Shown: positions 1 through 10,416, numbered from the stretch's first letter. The stretch is 64,000 bases of DNA from Mangrovimonas sp. YM274 (GCF_030908385.1 NZ_CP133091.1:1176501-1240500), one strand, 5' to 3'. The notes: generated by a model not told the origin, from the letters alone. Made by a program: numbers and translations.

Positions 1-866
1 CATGGACAACAGATGATCACTTAAATGAACTTGTAGCGGATTTGATCCATAATTACAAAATCAAGGAAAATGATTTACAAGGATCTTTACGTCGCGAGAA
101 ATTTACAATCTCTGTTGGAGATGAGTTACCATCTGGTATCATAAAACTAGCTAAGGTTTATGTTGCTAAAAAACGTAAACTTAAAGTAGGAGATAAAATG
201 GCGGGACGTCACGGTAACAAAGGTATTGTTGCACGTATCGTTCGTCAGGAAGATATGCCATTCTTGGAAGATGGAACTCCTGTTGATATCGTGTTGAACC
301 CGCTAGGGGTACCATCACGTATGAACATCGGGCAGATTTACGAAACGGTGCTTGGATGGGCTGGACAAAAATTAGGACGCACTTATGCAACCCCTATTTT
401 TGACGGTGCTACTCTTGACCAGATCAATGAACTTACTGATGAGGCAGGAATCCCGAGATTTGGACACACTTACTTATATGATGGTGGATCAGGAGATCGT
501 TTTGACCAACCTGCAACTGTAGGGGTTATTTACATGATCAAACTAGGCCACATGATCGACGATAAGATGCACGCACGTTCTATCGGGCCATACTCATTGA
601 TTACGCAACAGCCACTTGGAGGTAAAGCTCAGTTTGGTGGTCAGCGTTTCGGAGAGATGGAGGTATGGGCACTTGAAGCTTATGGAGCATCAAGCACACT
701 ACGTGAAATCTTAACAGTAAAATCTGATGACGTTATAGGTAGAGCTAAAACTTACGAGGCAATCGTAAAAGGAGAGCCGATGCCAGAACCAGGACTACCT
801 GAATCTTTCAACGTATTAATGCACGAATTGAAAGGATTAGGTTTAGATATTAGATTAGAAGAATAA
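1..866 (+). CDS. rpoB: DNA-directed RNA polymerase subunit beta, C-terminal part
   Basis: This is the C-terminal part (about 287 residues) of the RNA polymerase beta subunit. The gene runs off the left edge, and the open frame continues to position 3, so the first visible ATG/TTG is not its start. Diagnostic stretches are the [14 protein letters not shown] region, which lies in the catalytic core near the active-site lysines, [18 protein letters not shown], and the C-terminal [24 protein letters not shown] block that packs against beta-prime. It ends with TAA, 67 bp before rpoC and on the same strand, as in the usual rpoBC operon. Confidence 0.98.
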   Translation, partial: WTTDDHLNELVADLIHNYKIKENDLQGSLRREKFTISVGDELPSGIIKLAKVYVAKKRKLKVGDKMAGRHGNKGIVARIVRQEDMPFLEDGTPVDIVLNPLGVPSRMNIGQIYETVLGWAGQKLGRTYATPIFDGATLDQINELTDEAGIPRFGHTYLYDGGSGDRFDQPATVGVIYMIKLGHMIDDKMHARSIGPYSLITQQPLGGKAQFGGQRFGEMEVWALEAYGASSTLREILTVKSDDVIGRAKTYEAIVKGEPMPEPGLPESFNVLMHELKGLGLDIRLEE

Positions 867-875
867 AAAAGTTTT

Positions 876-914
876 CAGTGCTCCGGTAGGTGAATTATCA
901 CTTACCGGAAACTG
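876..914 (+). other. rpoB-rpoC intercistronic RNA hairpin
   Basis: The 67-bp gap between rpoB and rpoC holds a long stem. CCGGTAGGTGA (883-893) pairs with TCACTTACCGG (898-908) with one wobble, over a 4-nt loop. An outer helix, CAGT (876-879) with ACTG (911-914), closes it. No T-run follows, so it does not look like a terminator. It could be an RNase processing or mRNA-stability element. That role is inference. Confidence 0.55.
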
Positions 915-933
915 ATAAAGACTACAAAGTATT

Positions 934-3900
934 ATGGCTAGAAAACAAGATAAGAATACAGTACAGAGATTTAATAAAATCTCTATTGGTTTAGCATCGC
1001 CAGAGTCTATATTGGCGGCGTCTCGTGGTGAGGTTCTGAAACCTGAAACTATTAATTATCGAACTCATAAACCAGAAAGAGATGGTTTATTCTGTGAGCG
1101 TATTTTTGGTCCCGTTAAGGATTTTGAATGTGCTTGTGGTAAATATAAAAGAATTCGTTACAAAGGAATTGTTTGTGATAGATGTGGTGTTGAAGTAACA
1201 GAAAAGAAAGTACGTAGAGATAGAGTAGGACACATTAACCTTGTTGTGCCAGTAGCACATATTTGGTATTTCCGCTCGCTTCCAAATAAAATTGGATACT
1301 TGTTAGGGTTGCCATCCAAGCGCTTGGATATGATTATTTACTATGAACGTTACGTAGTAATTCAGCCGGGTAATGCAAAAAATGTTGAAGGCGATCCGTT
1401 ACAAAAAATGGATTTCTTGACAGAAGAGGAATACTTGACCATTTTGGAATCCCTTCCACAAGAAAACCAATATTTGGATGATTCAGATCCTAACAAATTC
1501 ATCGCTAAAATGGGGGCCGAGTGTTTAATCGAGCTTCTTGCTAGAATTGATTTGGATGAATTGTCTTATGACCTACGTCACAAAGCCAACAACGAAACTT
1601 CTAAACAACGTAAAACTGAAGCGTTAAAACGTTTACAGGTAGTAGAGGCGTTTAGGGATTCTAATGCTAACCGTGAAAACAGACCAGAGTGGATGATCAT
1701 GAAGGCTATTCCTGTCATTCCACCAGAATTACGTCCGTTGGTACCACTTGATGGAGGTCGTTTTGCAACGTCCGATTTGAATGATTTGTACCGTCGTGTA
1801 ATCATCCGTAACAACCGTTTGAAGCGATTAGTAGAAATCAAGGCTCCAGAAGTAATCTTACGTAATGAAAAACGTATGTTGCAAGAGTCTGTAGATTCCT
1901 TGTTTGATAACACACGTAAGTCGTCTGCTGTAAAAACAGACTCTAACAGACCGCTTAAGTCATTGTCTGACTCCTTAAAAGGTAAGCAAGGACGTTTCCG
2001 TCAAAACTTACTTGGTAAGCGTGTTGATTATTCTGCACGTTCGGTAATTGTTGTTGGACCAGAATTAAAATTATTTGAATGTGGATTGCCAAAGAACATG
2101 GCAGCAGAATTATACAAGCCTTTTATCATCAGAAAATTGATTGAAAGAGGAATTGTTAAGACTGTAAAATCTGCAAAGAAAATTATAGATAGAAAAGAGC
2201 CAGTTGTGTGGGACATCTTGGAAAACGTATTAAAAGGACATCCAGTGCTTTTGAACCGTGCTCCTACGCTTCACAGACTTGGTATCCAAGCGTTCCAGCC
2301 TAAGTTGATCGAAGGTAAGGCTATCCAGTTACACCCATTGGTATGTACAGCGTTTAACGCAGATTTCGATGGTGACCAGATGGCGGTGCACTTACCATTA
2401 GGACCAGAGGCAATTTTGGAAGCGCAATTGTTGATGTTGGCATCACACAATATCTTAAACCCTGCTAACGGATCTCCGGTAACCGTACCTTCTCAGGATA
2501 TGGTACTTGGTCTGTACTACATGACCAAAGAGCGTTTAACTACCGAAGATGTTACTGTTAAAGGTGAAGGATTGACTTTCTACTCTCCAGACGAGGTAAC
2601 TATTGCTTACAACGAGAAAAGAGTAGACTTGAATGCTCGCATCAAGGTTAGAACAAAAGACTTTAATGAGGCAGGTGAATTAACCACCCAAATCATTCAA
2701 ACTACTGTTGGACGTGTACTTTTCAATGAAAAAGTGCCAGCAGCAGCAGGATATATAAACCAAGTTTTGACCAAGAAATCCCTTAGAGATATTATTGGTA
2801 ATATTCTTAAAGTTACTAGTGTACCTGAAACAGCGGCTTTCTTGGACGAAATCAAAACTTTGGGATATAAGTTCGCATTCCAAGGAGGATTATCTTTCAG
2901 TTTAGGTGATATTATTATCCCTGCTGAAAAGCATACCATGATCGATAAAGCCAATACATTGGTAGATGGTATTATGGCCAACTATAACATGGGACTTATT
3001 ACCAACAACGAACGTTACAACCAGGTAATTGATATTTGGACGTCTACGAATGCTGAATTGACAGAGTTGTCTATGAAGCGTATCCGTGAGGACCAACAAG
3101 GATTTAACTCGGTATACATGATGCTTGATTCTGGAGCTCGTGGATCTAAAGAGCAGATTCGTCAGTTGACAGGTATGCGTGGTTTGATGGCAAAACCTAA
3201 GAAATCCAATGCAGGAGGTGGTGAAATTATTGAAAACCCAATTCTTTCCAACTTTAAGGAAGGTCTTTCAATTTTGGAATACTTTATCTCTACGCACGGT
3301 GCTCGTAAAGGTCTTGCGGATACCGCTCTTAAAACGGCCGATGCTGGTTACTTGACACGTCGTTTGGTAGACGTATCTCAAGATGTTATCATTTACAGTG
3401 AAGACTGTGGTACATTAAGAGGTATTGAAGTGTCAGCTTTGAAGAAAAATGAAGAAGTTGTTGAGAAGCTTGAAGATAGAATTGTAGGTCGTACGTCGTT
3501 AAATGATGTATTTGATCCAATTACTGAAGAATTGTTGGTAAGTGCTGGAGAACACATCGATGAAACCATTGCCAAGGCTATCGAAAATTCTGCTTTAGAA
3601 AGTATTGAAGTACGTTCGCCATTGAGCTGTGAGGCTAAGAAGGGAATTTGTGCGAAGTGTTACGGTAGAAACCTTGCAACAGGTAAAATTGTTCAACGAG
3701 GGGAAGCTGTTGGTGTTGTAGCTGCGCAATCTATTGGAGAACCAGGTACACAGTTAACATTGCGTACGTTCCACGTAGGGGGTATTGCAGGTAACATTTC
3801 TGAGGAGAATAAATTAATCGTGAAGTATGACGGTATTGCTGAGATTGAAGATCTTAAAACCGTTAAGACTAAAGATAATGAAGGTAAGGAAGTAGACGTA

Positions 3901-5235
3901 GTAATTTCTAGAACTTCAGAATTGAAACTTGTTGATGCTAAAACAGGTATTACCTTAAGTACAAACAACATTCCTTACGGTTCCTATATCTATGTAAATA
4001 GTGGTGATGCCGTTAAGAAAAATGATGTGATTTGTTCTTGGGACCCTTACAACGGTGTAATTATTTCAGAATTTGCTGGTAAGGTTCGATATGAAAATAT
4101 TGAACAAGGGGTTACCTATCAAGTGGAAATCGATGAGCAAACAGGATTCCAAGAAAAAGTAATTTCGGAATCTAGAAATAAAAAGTTAATCCCAACGCTA
4201 CATATTGAGGATTCAAAAGGAGAAACTATCCGTTCATACAATTTACCGGTAGGTGCTCACTTGATGATTGATAATGGCGATAAGATTAGTGTAGGTAAGA
4301 TTTTGGTGAAAATTCCTCGTAAATCTGCAAAAGCAGGGGATATTACGGGAGGTCTTCCACGTGTAACCGAGTTGTTCGAAGCTCGTAACCCATCTAACCC
4401 AGCAGTAGTAACTGAAATTGATGGTGTGGTATCTTTCGGTAAAATTAAAAGAGGTAACCGTGAAATCATTATCGAATCTAAATTAGGTGAGGTTAAGAAA
4501 TACTTAGTGAAGTTATCTAACCAAATCTTGGTTCAAGAGAATGATTACGTTAAAGCGGGTATGCCATTGTCTGACGGATCGATTACACCTACGGATATCT
4601 TGAATATCAAAGGACCATCTGCAGTACAACAATACTTAGTGAACGAAGTTCAAGAAGTATACCGTTTACAAGGTGTGAAGATTAATGATAAGCACTTTGA
4701 GGTAGTTGTAAGACAGATGATGCGTAAAGTTCAGATTATAGATTCTGGTGATACCATTTTCTTAGAAAACCAATTGGTTCATAAATCTGACTTTATTGAA
4801 GAAAATGATAAGATCTTTGGAATGAAAGTAGTAGAGGACGCAGGAGATTCTACAACTTTGAAACCAGGACAAATCGTTACACTTCGTCAGTTGAGAGATG
4901 AAAACTCTATCTTGAGAAGAGAGGATAAGGCTTTGGTTTCTGCTAGAGACGCTAGTCCAGCTACGGCTACCCCAATCTTACAAGGTATTACAAGAGCATC
5001 CCTACAAACTAAATCATTTATCTCTGCGGCATCGTTCCAGGAAACTACAAAAGTTCTTAACGAGGCAGCTGTAAGTGCAAAAGTTGATGCTCTAGAAGGC
5101 TTAAAAGAAAATGTAATTGTTGGACATAGAATTCCTGCCGGTACAGGTGTTAGAAGATACGATAGTATTATTGTAGGTTCTAAAGAGGAGTTCAATGAAA
5201 TGATGAAAGCCAAAGAAGAAATGAATTATAACTAA
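934..5235 (+). CDS. rpoC: DNA-directed RNA polymerase subunit beta'
   Basis: Beta-prime subunit of RNA polymerase, 1433 residues, full length for Bacteroidetes. The catalytic magnesium motif NADFDGD is at 475-481. The N-terminal zinc site has C66, C68, C81 and C84. The second zinc site has C825, C899, C906 and C909. The rudder and switch regions ([23 protein letters not shown] begins near 346) and the trigger-loop/bridge-helix region ([16 protein letters not shown]) are intact. The ATG start lies 67 bp after rpoB, behind the intercistronic hairpin. An intrinsic terminator follows the stop codon directly, so the rpoBC transcript probably ends here. Confidence 0.99.
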   Translation: MARKQDKNTVQRFNKISIGLASPESILAASRGEVLKPETINYRTHKPERDGLFCERIFGPVKDFECACGKYKRIRYKGIVCDRCGVEVTEKKVRRDRVGHINLVVPVAHIWYFRSLPNKIGYLLGLPSKRLDMIIYYERYVVIQPGNAKNVEGDPLQKMDFLTEEEYLTILESLPQENQYLDDSDPNKFIAKMGAECLIELLARIDLDELSYDLRHKANNETSKQRKTEALKRLQVVEAFRDSNANRENRPEWMIMKAIPVIPPELRPLVPLDGGRFATSDLNDLYRRVIIRNNRLKRLVEIKAPEVILRNEKRMLQESVDSLFDNTRKSSAVKTDSNRPLKSLSDSLKGKQGRFRQNLLGKRVDYSARSVIVVGPELKLFECGLPKNMAAELYKPFIIRKLIERGIVKTVKSAKKIIDRKEPVVWDILENVLKGHPVLLNRAPTLHRLGIQAFQPKLIEGKAIQLHPLVCTAFNADFDGDQMAVHLPLGPEAILEAQLLMLASHNILNPANGSPVTVPSQDMVLGLYYMTKERLTTEDVTVKGEGLTFYSPDEVTIAYNEKRVDLNARIKVRTKDFNEAGELTTQIIQTTVGRVLFNEKVPAAAGYINQVLTKKSLRDIIGNILKVTSVPETAAFLDEIKTLGYKFAFQGGLSFSLGDIIIPAEKHTMIDKANTLVDGIMANYNMGLITNNERYNQVIDIWTSTNAELTELSMKRIREDQQGFNSVYMMLDSGARGSKEQIRQLTGMRGLMAKPKKSNAGGGEIIENPILSNFKEGLSILEYFISTHGARKGLADTALKTADAGYLTRRLVDVSQDVIIYSEDCGTLRGIEVSALKKNEEVVEKLEDRIVGRTSLNDVFDPITEELLVSAGEHIDETIAKAIENSALESIEVRSPLSCEAKKGICAKCYGRNLATGKIVQRGEAVGVVAAQSIGEPGTQLTLRTFHVGGIAGNISEENKLIVKYDGIAEIEDLKTVKTKDNEGKEVDVVISRTSELKLVDAKTGITLSTNNIPYGSYIYVNSGDAVKKNDVICSWDPYNGVIISEFAGKVRYENIEQGVTYQVEIDEQTGFQEKVISESRNKKLIPTLHIEDSKGETIRSYNLPVGAHLMIDNGDKISVGKILVKIPRKSAKAGDITGGLPRVTELFEARNPSNPAVVTEIDGVVSFGKIKRGNREIIIESKLGEVKKYLVKLSNQILVQENDYVKAGMPLSDGSITPTDILNIKGPSAVQQYLVNEVQEVYRLQGVKINDKHFEVVVRQMMRKVQIIDSGDTIFLENQLVHKSDFIEENDKIFGMKVVEDAGDSTTLKPGQIVTLRQLRDENSILRREDKALVSARDASPATATPILQGITRASLQTKSFISAASFQETTKVLNEAAVSAKVDALEGLKENVIVGHRIPAGTGVRRYDSIIVGSKEEFNEMMKAKEEMNYN

Positions 5236-5236
5236 A

Positions 5237-5270
5237 AGAAATTCCCGCGTAAGCGGGATTCTTTTTTTAA
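5237..5270 (+). terminator. rpoC intrinsic terminator
   Basis: TCCCGC (5243-5248), loop GTAA, GCGGGA (5253-5258), then a run of seven T. It sits just after the rpoC stop and before the next gene on the same strand. Confidence 0.85.
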
Positions 5271-5290
5271 TTTAATTTGAATCACATAGT

Positions 5291-5611
5291 ATGGCAGAAG
5301 AACAAAATAAAAAGAAGAAACAAGGACAAATTAATATTGAATTGGATGAAAAGGTTGCAGAAGGAACGTATTCCAACTTAGCAATTATCAATCATTCAGT
5401 ATCAGAATTTGTTGTGGATTTTGTGAGTATAATGCCTGGAACTCCTAAGAGTAAGGTGAAATCCAGAATTATTTTAACGCCACAACATGCTAAAAGACTA
5501 TTGAAGGCATTGGGAGATAATGTTCATAGATTTGAACAGGCTCATGGTGAGATTAAGGATTATGAGCAGCCACCTATTCCTTTAAATTTTGGACCTACGG
5601 GACAAGCATAA
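5291..5611 (+). CDS. DUF3467 domain-containing protein
   Basis: A small soluble protein of 106 residues. The core QINIELDEKVAEGTYSNLAIINHSVSEFVVDFVSIMPG fits the DUF3467 family, whose function is unknown; the body (about 17-90) resembles the conserved beta-rich core. The N-terminus is very basic (EEQNKKKKQGQ). It follows rpoC in the same direction but behind a terminator, so it probably has its own promoter or depends on readthrough. Position next to rpoBC appears common in Flavobacteriaceae, but I cannot assign a role in transcription from sequence alone. Confidence 0.85.
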   Translation: MAEEQNKKKKQGQINIELDEKVAEGTYSNLAIINHSVSEFVVDFVSIMPGTPKSKVKSRIILTPQHAKRLLKALGDNVHRFEQAHGEIKDYEQPPIPLNFGPTGQA

Positions 5612-5652
5612 AATAAAAAAAGCCTTTGAAATCTTTCAGAGGCTTTTTTTAT
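5611..5652. terminator. Bidirectional intrinsic terminator between convergent genes
   Basis: An 11-bp stem, AGCCTTTGAAA (5621-5631) with TTTCAGAGGCT (5634-5644), has an A-run on the left and a T-run on the right. It can terminate both the DUF3467 gene (+) and the Fe-S protein gene (-). Confidence 0.85.
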
Positions 5653-5672
5653 AATAATTAGTTTTAGTTTAA

Positions 5673-5903
5673 TTAGGCATACTCCTGGGCATTTACTTTA
5701 TAACTCAATGCTCCTGAAGGGCATTTCTTTATTTGAGCCATGATATGGTTACTAGGGGCGCCTTCCATATCAATCCAAGGAATTACAGATTGTCTAAAGA
5801 CACTGGAGAGTTCTCTAGCACAGCGTTCAGAATTGATACATTTACATGGATTAAACGATACAGTAATGTCATCGTTACTAAATTGGTTAGCTTGGATTTT
5901 CAT
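5673..5903 (-). CDS. Small (4Fe-4S) mono-cluster protein, ferredoxin-like
   Basis: A 76-residue protein resembling the divergent 4Fe-4S mono-cluster domain (Fer4_19, PF06902). Cysteines are in FNPCKCINSERCARE (C20, C22, C28) and in the late KKCPSGAL motif (C61). SNDDITVSFNPCKC and the central W-I-D-M segment fit the family. It could carry electrons or sense iron, but its partner is not evident. It is monocistronic. A short inverted repeat, GTTGT-cttc-ACAAC (5921-5934), lies 18-31 nt upstream of the start and could be regulatory; that is only a suggestion. Confidence 0.85.
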   Translation of the reverse strand: MKIQANQFSNDDITVSFNPCKCINSERCARELSSVFRQSVIPWIDMEGAPSNHIMAQIKKCPSGALSYKVNAQEYA

Positions 5904-6053
5904 AAGTAGACGATTTTGGGGTTGTCTTCACAACTTGAAATTATCAAAAATGCGTAATGTATCAACAATTTTTTCGATAACAGACAATAAAATTGTGGCA
6001 AACCCTTTCTTTTGTATTTAATTTCTTACTATAACGATTGAAATCTTTATCTA

Positions 6054-7643
6054 TTACTTGAATTCAGAAGTAAAGTGGAACTTAATAGATGGGTATTTTT
6101 GTTGGGTCATTTGCAATGAAAACGCCGAATCTGCTAAAAATACAAGCTGACCTTGTTTGTCCTTGGCTAGATAACGTTGCTTCACGCGTAAAAACTCTTT
6201 GTACTCCTCGTTTTTAACATCTTCAGGATCGACCCAACAAGCCTTAAAAACATTTAAATTTTCATAGGTACACTTGGCGCCATATTCATGCTCCAATCTG
6301 TATTGGATAACTTCATACTGAAGTGCACCAACGGTACCAATTACCTTTCGGCCGTTAAGTTCAAGTGTAAACAATTGGGCTACCCCTTCATCCATTAATT
6401 GGTCGATTCCCTTATACAATTGTTTCGACTTTAATGGATCGGCATTATTAATATATCTAAAGTGTTCAGGGGAGAAACTTGGTATCCCTTTGTAATTTAT
6501 GGTTTCCCCTTCGGTAAGGGTATCTCCAATTTTAAAATTACCAGTATCATGAAGACCAACAATATCACCAGGGTAAGAGATGTCTACAATTTCCTTTTTT
6601 TCCGCAAAAAAGGCATTCGGACTTGAGAACTTTAGCTTTTTGTTCAACCTTACATGAAGGTAAGGAGCATTACGCTTAAATTCGCCCGAAACAATTTTTA
6701 TAAATGCCAAACGGTCACGGTGGTTAGGATCCATATTGGCGTGAATTTTAAATACAAAACCAGTAAATTTTGTTTCATCGGCCTTTACCAAACGTTCTTC
6801 ACTTTGCTTGGGTCTCGGAGGTGGTGCAATGTCCACAAAACAATCCAACAATTCCCTAACTCCAAAATTGTTTAGGGCAGATCCAAAAAATACAGGCTGT
6901 TGTTTACCGTTTAAGTATTCTTGCTTATCAAATTCTGGATAGATACCTTGTACCAATTCTATTTCTTCTCTAAGCGTATCTGCTGCTTTGTCTCCTACCA
7001 ATTCATTAAGCTCAGACGATTCCAAATCTGAAATCTCAATGGTTTCCTCTATATTCTTTCTGCTATCTCCACTAAAAAGATTGACGTTCTTTTCCCAAAG
7101 GTTGTATATACCCTTAAAATCGTATCCCATACCAATAGGAAAACTTAAGGGTACAACACTGAGGCCTAATTTTTGTTCTACTTCATCCAAAAGATCAAAA
7201 GCATCCTTTCCTTCACGGTCCAATTTATTGATAAACACAATCATTGGGATATTTCGCATTCTACAAACCTCCACAAGTTTTTCGGTTTGTTCCTCAACCC
7301 CTTTGGCAACATCAATAACCACTATAACACTGTCAACTGCCGTTAAGGTTCTGAAAGTATCCTCGGCAAAATCCTTGTGACCTGGAGTATCTAGAATATT
7401 GACCTTAATACCATTATACTCAAAAGCAAGTACGGAAGTAGCTACAGAGATTCCTCTTTGGCGTTCAATTTCCATAAAGTCACTTGTTGCCCCCTTTTTG
7501 ATTTTGTTGCTTTTTACGGCACCAGCTTCTTGAATGGCCCCACCAAAAAGTAAAAGTTTTTCGGTTAAAGTAGTTTTTCCGGCATCCGGGTGTGAAATGA
7601 TACCAAACGTACGTCTTCTTTTGATTTCGTCTTTAAAATTCAT
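6054..7643 (-). CDS. prfC: Peptide chain release factor 3
   Basis: A 529-residue translational GTPase that recycles RF1/RF2 after termination. G1 is [10 protein letters not shown] (about 17-26), G3 is DTPGHKDF, and G4 is [32 protein letters not shown] marks domain 2, and the C-terminal domain has [20 protein letters not shown]. Length matches E. coli RF3 (529 aa). The ATG at 7643 lies about 18 nt after a consensus -7 element, giving a short leader. It is monocistronic on the minus strand. Confidence 0.97.
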   Translation of the reverse strand: MNFKDEIKRRRTFGIISHPDAGKTTLTEKLLLFGGAIQEAGAVKSNKIKKGATSDFMEIERQRGISVATSVLAFEYNGIKVNILDTPGHKDFAEDTFRTLTAVDSVIVVIDVAKGVEEQTEKLVEVCRMRNIPMIVFINKLDREGKDAFDLLDEVEQKLGLSVVPLSFPIGMGYDFKGIYNLWEKNVNLFSGDSRKNIEETIEISDLESSELNELVGDKAADTLREEIELVQGIYPEFDKQEYLNGKQQPVFFGSALNNFGVRELLDCFVDIAPPPRPKQSEERLVKADETKFTGFVFKIHANMDPNHRDRLAFIKIVSGEFKRNAPYLHVRLNKKLKFSSPNAFFAEKKEIVDISYPGDIVGLHDTGNFKIGDTLTEGETINYKGIPSFSPEHFRYINNADPLKSKQLYKGIDQLMDEGVAQLFTLELNGRKVIGTVGALQYEVIQYRLEHEYGAKCTYENLNVFKACWVDPEDVKNEEYKEFLRVKQRYLAKDKQGQLVFLADSAFSLQMTQQKYPSIKFHFTSEFK

Positions 7644-7660
7644 GTGCTTAAATTGGACGG

Positions 7661-7691
7661 CAAATATACGTCTTCTTCAGGCATGTTACAA
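7661..7691 (-). promoter_or_regulatory. Predicted prfC promoter (Bacteroidetes type)
   Basis: Reading the minus strand, TTG (7691-7689), a 20-nt spacer, then TATATTTG (7668-7661) match the -33/-7 Bacteroidetes housekeeping consensus. It ends 18 nt before the prfC ATG. The rest of the interval 7692-7969 shows no convincing gene. Confidence 0.7.
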
Positions 7692-7969
7692 TTAAGGAAT
7701 CCAATTTTTAAAGGCTTCAAAGTCAGGCATTGAAAATATTTATGCTCTAACTTTACGTTGCATATGAACACAAAATGTCAAGATAAAAGTTAGGAGTATA
7801 ATATTTATGAAAAATGGAAACAGAACACTTATAGGTGATTATTTTTGTTTTACTAAATGTGTTGAACCTTAAAATCTTATCAAGATTGTTTCAATTGTTT
7901 TTGTGGTTTTGTACCAACAATTCAGGCAAGGATTATGTTCATTTAAAATTTGATTGGTATTTTTACAGT

Positions 7970-8494
7970 ATGATTGAAGAACAAGTCATTTTAGTTAATG
8001 AAAACGATGAGCAAATTGGCACTATGGCCAAGATGGAAGCTCATGAAAAAGCATTATTGCATAGAGCATTTTCTGTCTTTGTGTTTAATAAGAATAATGA
8101 ATTAATGTTACAACAACGGGCTCTGCACAAATACCATTCACCAGGTTTATGGACCAATACTTGTTGTAGTCATCAACGGGTTGGAGAAACCAATATTCAA
8201 GCTGGGAGAAGACGCTTACAGGAGGAAATGGGATTTGTAACCGATTTACAGGATACTATTTCCTTTATCTATAAAGCTCCTTTCGACAATGGATTGACAG
8301 AACACGAATATGACCATATTTTGGTTGGACATTACAATGCAGAACCTAAAATAAACCCAGACGAAGTGGCAGCGTGGAAATGGATGGGGCTAGAAGAAAT
8401 TAAAGTGGATATGCGTGAAAACCCAGAGGAATATACAGCATGGTTTAAGATTATTTTTGATAAATTCTACGAACATATAAATATTTCAAAATGA
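7970..8494 (+). CDS. idi: Isopentenyl-diphosphate delta-isomerase, type 1
   Basis: Interconverts IPP and DMAPP in isoprenoid synthesis. The 174-residue form starts at ATG 7970. The open frame extends further upstream, but those 45 residues are not family-like. The catalytic Cys motif WTNTCCSHQ gives C66 (E. coli: TNSVCGHP). The catalytic acid lies in EHEYDH (E111/E113). A Nudix-fold helix, AGRRRLQEEMGF, spans 78-89. The family is metal dependent. The TGA stop overlaps the ATG of the next gene (ATGA), so the two are translationally coupled. Confidence 0.95.
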   Translation: MIEEQVILVNENDEQIGTMAKMEAHEKALLHRAFSVFVFNKNNELMLQQRALHKYHSPGLWTNTCCSHQRVGETNIQAGRRRLQEEMGFVTDLQDTISFIYKAPFDNGLTEHEYDHILVGHYNAEPKINPDEVAAWKWMGLEEIKVDMRENPEEYTAWFKIIFDKFYEHINISK

Positions 8495-8901
8495 TAGTTA
8501 CCGTAAGCAGGAGGGCCCATTTTAATGCAGCACACCGACTGTATCGGAAAGATTGGTCTGACGAACAAAACTTAGAAGTATTTGGCAAGTGCAGCAATCC
8601 AAATTACCATGGACACAACTATGAATTGGTGGTAAGTGTAACAGGCAGGATTGATAAAGAAACAGGGTATGTCATAGACCTTCGGATTTTAAAGAATATC
8701 ATCAGGGAGGAAGTAGAAGAACCATTTGATCATAAAAACTTGAATTTGGAGGTAGAGCAATTCAAGGACTTAAATCCAACGGCTGAAAATATTGTAGTCG
8801 TTATTTATAACAAACTTAAAGCAAGATTGGATTCTAGACTCGATTTGGAAGTCACACTCTACGAAACACAACGAAATTTTGTAACCTACTCTGGACAATA
8901 A
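8491..8901 (+). CDS. 6-pyruvoyl-tetrahydropterin synthase / QueD-family protein
   Basis: A 136-residue member of the PTPS/QueD family, which converts dihydroneopterin triphosphate to pterin intermediates. Zinc ligands are H15, H40 and H42; the nucleophile is C34 in FGKCSNPNYHGHNY. The spacing Cys-x5-HGH is that of true 6-pyruvoyl-tetrahydropterin synthases; QueD enzymes usually have Cys-x3-HGH. The family's substrate assignment (tetrahydropterin versus queuosine) is therefore open. The start overlaps the end of idi by 4 bp, and manA follows after 3 bp. Confidence 0.88.
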   Translation: MIVTVSRRAHFNAAHRLYRKDWSDEQNLEVFGKCSNPNYHGHNYELVVSVTGRIDKETGYVIDLRILKNIIREEVEEPFDHKNLNLEVEQFKDLNPTAENIVVVIYNKLKARLDSRLDLEVTLYETQRNFVTYSGQ

Positions 8902-8904
8902 TAA

Positions 8905-9876
8905 ATGAACGAATTATTATACCCCATAAAATTTGACCCCATTTTAAAAGATAAAATTTGGGGGGGCGAAAAACTTAAAAAAATACTACATAAAAAAGGG
9001 GCTTCTAAAAATGTAGGGGAGAGTTGGGAGATAAGCGATGTGGAAGGCGACACCTCGGTTGTAGCAAATGGAGCTTTAAAGGGAAAGACTTTAAAACAAT
9101 TACTGCATACCTATAAGGATAAGTTAATAGGCCCCAATAATTATAAGATTTTTGGAGATAAATTTCCTTTGTTAATCAAATTTATTGATGCCAAGGAAGA
9201 TTTGTCCATACAATTGCACCCCAATGATGAATTGGCTTTAAAACGTCACAACTCCTTTGGAAAAACTGAAATGTGGTATGTTATGCAGGCAGACCAAGGG
9301 GCCAATTTAATAGTAGGCTTTAATCAAAAAGTAACTCCAGAAACCTATTTAAAACATTTAGAGAACAAGACTTTAACCAAGATTTTGAATTTTGATAGGG
9401 TGGCAACGGGAGATACTTACTTTATCGAAGTAGGACGTTTACATGCCATTGGAGCAGGAGTACTCTTGGCAGAAATTCAGCAAACTAGCGATGTTACCTA
9501 TCGTGTTTATGATTGGGATCGTGTAGATAGTAATGGGAATGAAAGAGAATTGCATAATGACCTAGCAATAGATGCCATAGATTTTGATATGCCTGATAAC
9601 TTTAGGGTGGAGTATGATACTCAAGAAAACAACTCTAACGAAATGGTAAATTGTCCTTATTTTACGACCAATTATTTAAAAGTAGATTCCAAACTGGAAA
9701 AGAAAAACACTCACGAATCGTTTATTATTTATATGTGTGTGGAAGGGAAGGTTACTATAGAAACCGAAGAAGCCAAAGAAACTTTGGTAAAGGGGGAAAC
9801 AGTCTTAATGCCATATGCTATTGATAGCTTTACCATTGATGCCAAGGAGGCCACTCTTTTGGAAGTTTATGTTTAA
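8905..9876 (+). CDS. manA: Class I mannose-6-phosphate isomerase
   Basis: Type I phosphomannose isomerase of the short, Bacillus-like form (323 residues). It interconverts mannose 6-phosphate and fructose 6-phosphate, feeding GDP-mannose and glycan synthesis. Visible zinc ligands are Q103 and H105 in QLHPND, E122 in GKTEMWYV, and H180 in GRLHAIGAG. It is a cupin-fold enzyme with a C-terminal cupin (about 240-323). It is the third gene of the idi / PTPS-like / manA operon, beginning 3 bp after the previous stop. Confidence 0.95.
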   Translation: MNELLYPIKFDPILKDKIWGGEKLKKILHKKGASKNVGESWEISDVEGDTSVVANGALKGKTLKQLLHTYKDKLIGPNNYKIFGDKFPLLIKFIDAKEDLSIQLHPNDELALKRHNSFGKTEMWYVMQADQGANLIVGFNQKVTPETYLKHLENKTLTKILNFDRVATGDTYFIEVGRLHAIGAGVLLAEIQQTSDVTYRVYDWDRVDSNGNERELHNDLAIDAIDFDMPDNFRVEYDTQENNSNEMVNCPYFTTNYLKVDSKLEKKNTHESFIIYMCVEGKVTIETEEAKETLVKGETVLMPYAIDSFTIDAKEATLLEVYV

Positions 9877-9940
9877 AATAAACGGACTATAGTCCCTTTG
9901 TATTTGAAGGGAAGATCTAACTTTATTTCAATTAATTACT

Positions 9941-9948
9941 TACTTTTG
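9941..9948 (+). promoter_or_regulatory. Predicted -7 promoter element for the 9971 gene
   Basis: TACTTTTG matches TAnnTTTG exactly, 22 nt before the ATG at 9971. No good TTG is seen at the expected -33 distance. Confidence 0.45.
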
Positions 9949-9970
9949 TAGCAAATAAAAAATACGAATT

Positions 9971-10240
9971 ATGGCAAATGTTAGAAACCTAAAAAAGGAT
10001 ATAAACTACGTTTTAGGAGATATTATTGAGGCGGTGTATGTATGGGAATATAACAACACAGACAAGGACACTAAGAAGAGTGAAGCAATTATTGACGAAG
10101 CAATAGAAATGTTTGATGCTTTAATTGCAAAGGTGAATGATAGAAGTGTTGAGGATAAAAAAGCTCATTTTAAGGCTATTAACAAAGAGCTGGAAGATAA
10201 CGCCGAAACACTGATTGAAAAAATTAACGCTTTAGGCTAA
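9971..10240 (+). CDS. Small conserved hypothetical protein (89 aa)
   Basis: A small, acidic, all-helical-looking protein of 89 residues beginning MANVRNLKKDINYVLGDII. No signal peptide, membrane segment or metal motif is visible. Heptad-like patterns (EAIIDEAIEMFDALIAKV; ALIEKINAL) suggest a helical bundle. I recognise it only as a Flavobacteriia-type hypothetical protein. It has its own -7 element and is followed by the tRNA-Thr gene with an independent promoter. Function unknown. Confidence 0.8.
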   Translation: MANVRNLKKDINYVLGDIIEAVYVWEYNNTDKDTKKSEAIIDEAIEMFDALIAKVNDRSVEDKKAHFKAINKELEDNAETLIEKINALG

Positions 10241-10258
10241 ATTCTTTTAAAAAAATGT

Positions 10259-10288
10259 TTGCAAATATGGTTTTCAGGATTATATTTG
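10259..10288 (+). promoter_or_regulatory. Predicted tRNA-Thr promoter
   Basis: TTG (10259-10261), a 19-nt spacer, then TATATTTG (10281-10288). This is a perfect match to the Bacteroidetes -33/-7 consensus. The tRNA begins 11 nt downstream. Confidence 0.8.
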
Positions 10289-10298
10289 CACTCGCTTT

Positions 10299-10372
10299 GC
10301 CGATATAGCTCAGCTGGCTAGAGCAGCTGATTTGTAATCAGCAGGTCGTGGGTTCGAGTCCCTCTATCGGCT
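10299..10372 (+). tRNA. tRNA-Thr (anticodon TGT)
   Basis: A 74-nt tRNA without an encoded CCA. The acceptor stem GCCGATA pairs with TATCGGC, followed by discriminator T. The D arm is GCTC...GAGC. The anticodon arm is GCTGA-TTTGTAA-TCAGC, placing anticodon TGT at 10333-10335 (reads ACA, Thr). The T loop TTCGAGT is canonical; the T stem GTGGG/CCCTC has one mismatch. Confidence 0.97.
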
Positions 10373-10374
10373 CT

Positions 10375-10407
10375 AAAAAGCCTCTCATTTTGAGAGGCTT
10401 TTTTTAT
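10375..10407. terminator. Bidirectional terminator after tRNA-Thr and the PBP gene
   Basis: AGCCTCTCA (10379-10387), loop TTT, TGAGAGGCT (10391-10399), flanked by A5 and T8. It serves the tRNA on the plus strand and the converging PBP gene on the minus strand. Confidence 0.85.
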
Positions 10408-10416
10408 GCAAAATGG

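Noticed and set aside
5740-6021. Plus-strand open frame of 93 codons over the Fe-S protein gene
   Set aside because: It is antisense to a recognisable Fer4-type protein and has no coding character of its own.
7835-7969. 45-codon N-terminal extension of idi
   Set aside because: The extension is hydrophobic and not family-like; ATG 7970 gives the usual N-terminus and length.
9884-9895. Perfect 12-bp palindrome GGACTATAGTCC after manA
   Set aside because: No T-run follows, no gene starts within 70 bp that would use it as an operator, and short palindromes of this size are common in AT-rich DNA.
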